Shown here in pieces: positions 62,397-64,000 of a stretch of 64,000 nt of DNA (the stretch's first letter is position 1; every line of letters starts with the position of its first letter). The position numbers were made by a program, and so were the translations under genes. This stretch comes from Streptomyces cyaneochromogenes (GTDB lineage Bacteria > Actinomycetota > Actinomycetes > Streptomycetales > Streptomycetaceae): contig NZ_CP034539.1 of NCBI RefSeq assembly GCF_003963535.1, forward strand, positions 620,001 through 684,000. The letters run 5' to 3'. A model generated the notes under the pieces. That model searched no databases. It had not been told where the DNA came from and worked only from the letters and a program-made list of their open reading frames with translations.

Positions 62397-63301
62397 CCCG
62401 TCGTGTCCGCCGGCTTCCCCGCGTCCTGGACCTCGACCAGGTACCGCCAGGCATCGGGGCGGCTGCCGTCGAGGTCCGTGAAGCCGTAGACCTGCGCGAG
62501 CTGCCCGCCGGAGAGGGACTCGCCGTTCCAGCGGGCCACGTCGGGGTCGGCGGCGAGGGCGGCGACGGCGCGGCCCACATAGCGCGGGGTCTCGGAGATG
62601 GCGAAGTGCGGGACGCGCTCGAGGGCGTCGCGCCAGTTGTCCTCCCGCACTCCGAAGGCCTCCAGCATCATCTCGGAGCGCAGCCAGCCCGGGGTCAGCG
62701 CGACGGCGGTGGCGCCGCGCGGTCCGAGTTCATGGCCGAGGGAGAAGGCCATGCGCAGGACCGACGCCTTGGCCAGGTCGTAGAAGAAGGAGCTCCGGTA
62801 GTTGACGCGGTTGTACTCCGCGGTGCCGTCGGTCATCTCGACCACCAGTCCGCCGGGGTGGCGCAGGAGCAGCGGCAGGGCGTGATGGCTGGTGATCGCG
62901 TGGGTCTCGACGGCCAGCCGGAGCAGGCGCAGGCCCTTGTCGAGGTCGTGCTCCCAGACCGGGCTGTCCCAGGCGAACAGCTTCTCGCCGCCCCAGATGT
63001 CGTTGACGAGGACGTCGAGGCGGCCCTGCTCCTGCGCGATCCGGTCCACCAGGACACGGACCTGCGCCGGGTCGAGATGGTCGGCGGGTACGGCGATGCC
63101 CTGGCCTCCCGCCTCGGTGACGAGGTCGGCGGTGTCCTCGATCGTCTCGGGGCGGTCGTACTCCGAGCGCCGGGCGCGTGTGCTGCGTCCCGTCACGTAG
63201 ACGGTGGCCCCGGCGGCCCCGAGCTCCACGGCGATACCGCGTCCGGCTCCCCGTGTCGCCCCGGCGACCAGTGTGACCTTGTCCTTCAGCGGCTGTGACA
63301 T
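62387..63301 (-). CDS. SDR-family oxidoreductase
   Basis: A 304-residue short-chain dehydrogenase, longer than the classical one next door: AGATRGAGRGIAVELGAAG cofactor loop, NDIWGG in place of NNAG, and an active-site region YRSSFFYDLAKAS, in which the YxxxK core is retained as YDLAK. ATG 63301. The shared ~40-residue extension and AWRYLVEVQDAG tail are recognised in actinobacterial SDRs of unknown role. Confidence 0.85.
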   Translation of the reverse strand: MSQPLKDKVTLVAGATRGAGRGIAVELGAAGATVYVTGRSTRARRSEYDRPETIEDTADLVTEAGGQGIAVPADHLDPAQVRVLVDRIAQEQGRLDVLVNDIWGGEKLFAWDSPVWEHDLDKGLRLLRLAVETHAITSHHALPLLLRHPGGLVVEMTDGTAEYNRVNYRSSFFYDLAKASVLRMAFSLGHELGPRGATAVALTPGWLRSEMMLEAFGVREDNWRDALERVPHFAISETPRYVGRAVAALAADPDVARWNGESLSGGQLAQVYGFTDLDGSRPDAWRYLVEVQDAGKPADTTGYR

Positions 63302-63422
63302 GTCCGGCCTCCCGACCCCGTGCTTGTTACGTCGCTGTCGAGGGTGCCGGGTAAGCCGGACATCTTCTGTCGTCTTTTAAGGGCGGGTGTGGCCTTTTGC
63401 GGGAGGGTCACCCGTCCGGGCC

Positions 63423-64000
63423 TCAGTGGCCGCGGTCGATCCACTCCTGCAGATGCGGCGTCTCCGTGCCGATGGTGGTCGCGTCGCCGTGGCCGGTGAG
63501 GACCTTGGTCTCGGGCGGGAGGGTGAGCAGGCGGGTGCGGATCGAGTCGATGATCGTCGGGAAGTGGGAGTAGGAACGGCCGGTGGCGCCGGGGCCGCCC
63601 TGGAAGAGGGTGTCGCCGGTGAAGACGACGCCCAGGCCGGGGTCGTACAGGCACACCGCGCCCGGCGCGTGGCCCGGGGTGTGCAGGACGGTGAGGTCGG
63701 CGCCCGCGGCCTCGATGATCTGCCCGTCCACGAGATGGGCGTCGGGGTCGCGGTCCGGATGGGTCTGCTTCCACAGCGACAGGTCGTCGGGGTGGAGCCA
63801 GATGGTGGCGCCGGTGCGGTCGGCGAGGGCGGGTGCGGCGTCGATGTGGTCGTTGTGGGCGTGGGTGCACACGATCGCGGTGAGGCGGCGGTCACCGACG
63901 GCCTCGGCGATGGCGTCGGCGTCATGGGCGGCGTCGATGACGATCACCTCCTGGTCGTCGCCGACGATCCACACGTTGTTCTCGACGTCCCAGGTGCCGC
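63423..64000 (-). CDS. MBL-fold metallo-hydrolase, C-terminal part (5' end outside window)
   Basis: The frame stays open to the window end, where it reads WDVENNVWIVGDD, so the start lies beyond. The metallo-beta-lactamase zinc motif THAHNDHID, downstream HTPGHAPG and GDTLFQGGPG, plus the C-terminal GHGDATTIG, give a complete two-metal site of the glyoxalase II-like/YcbL type. It is a hydrolase of thioesters or similar. Upstream of its stop is a 121-bp gap to the SDR gene, with no gene seen. Confidence 0.9.
   Translation of the reverse strand, partial: GTWDVENNVWIVGDDQEVIVIDAAHDADAIAEAVGDRRLTAIVCTHAHNDHIDAAPALADRTGATIWLHPDDLSLWKQTHPDRDPDAHLVDGQIIEAAGADLTVLHTPGHAPGAVCLYDPGLGVVFTGDTLFQGGPGATGRSYSHFPTIIDSIRTRLLTLPPETKVLTGHGDATTIGTETPHLQEWIDRGH

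Noticed and set aside
1..64000. CRISPR array, tRNA, rRNA, insertion sequence or integron
   Set aside because: No repeated spacers, tRNA-like cloverleaf, transposase or integrase coding was found by reading.

Overview
The window is chromosomal DNA of very high G+C with strongly G/C-biased third codon positions, GTG and TTG starts beside ATG, and many 4-bp ATGA/GTGA gene overlaps. Gene content points to a Streptomyces or very close relative: ROK, RpiR and PucR-type regulators, sugar ABC systems without their own ATPase, a GH64 glucanase, a PrcB proteasome subunit, F420/PPOX and Trm112-like proteins. I saw no tRNA, rRNA, CRISPR array, transposase or phage gene.

Layout. 1-8.7 kb: end of a secreted GH64 beta-1,3-glucanase, a sulfite-oxidase-like enzyme divergent from soluble transhydrogenase SthA, an APC amino-acid permease with a partner protein, and a secreted alpha/beta hydrolase. 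8.8-13.2 kb (minus): a nickel/cobalt permease preceded by a Nur-box-like site, a proteasome beta subunit gene without alpha partner, a decayed LPG-synthase/YbhN-like flippase gene, and a GT-C glycosyltransferase. 13.3-14.6 kb: a P-loop nucleoside kinase-like gene and a hypothetical. 14.7-24.2 kb: a glycan-uptake locus (two large toroid-like proteins of unknown activity, two permeases, binding lipoprotein, ROK regulator, divergent BadF-type sugar kinase) with a long intergenic hairpin and a perfect 8-bp-arm palindrome in the divergent promoter. 24.3-29.9 kb: PAP2-type phosphatase with a beta-strand repeat, GT39-like transferase, RpiR regulator.

29.9-33.1 kb (minus): membrane-anchored CBM2-like protein, ATP-grasp enzyme, PucR-like regulator and a small membrane peptide. 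33.3-44.0 kb (plus): DUF3068/PorA-like membrane protein, GT4 glycosyltransferase, methyltransferase, a 1387-residue AftD-like arabinofuranosyltransferase, a condensation/acyltransferase-fold protein with HHxxxD, a second methyltransferase, an EamA-like transporter and a Trm112-like protein, mostly with overlapping start and stop codons. This looks like an envelope glycolipid or glycan pathway built from parts known in mycolate bacteria, and is the best candidate here for an undescribed system.

44-64 kb: a TetR regulator with two matching palindromes, a Zn-ribbon OB-fold protein, a Gfo/Idh/MocA enzyme, a secreted hydrolase, a PPOX/F420 protein, a MalY-type aminotransferase divergent from a DUF3800-like protein, a membrane-anchored S1 protease, a second sugar ABC locus (ROK, permeases, binding protein, Gfo/Idh/MocA), an L,D-transpeptidase, two SDR enzymes, a membrane hypothetical and the end of an MBL-fold hydrolase. 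Both sugar loci lack an ATPase, which fits the shared MsiK-type ATPase of streptomycetes.
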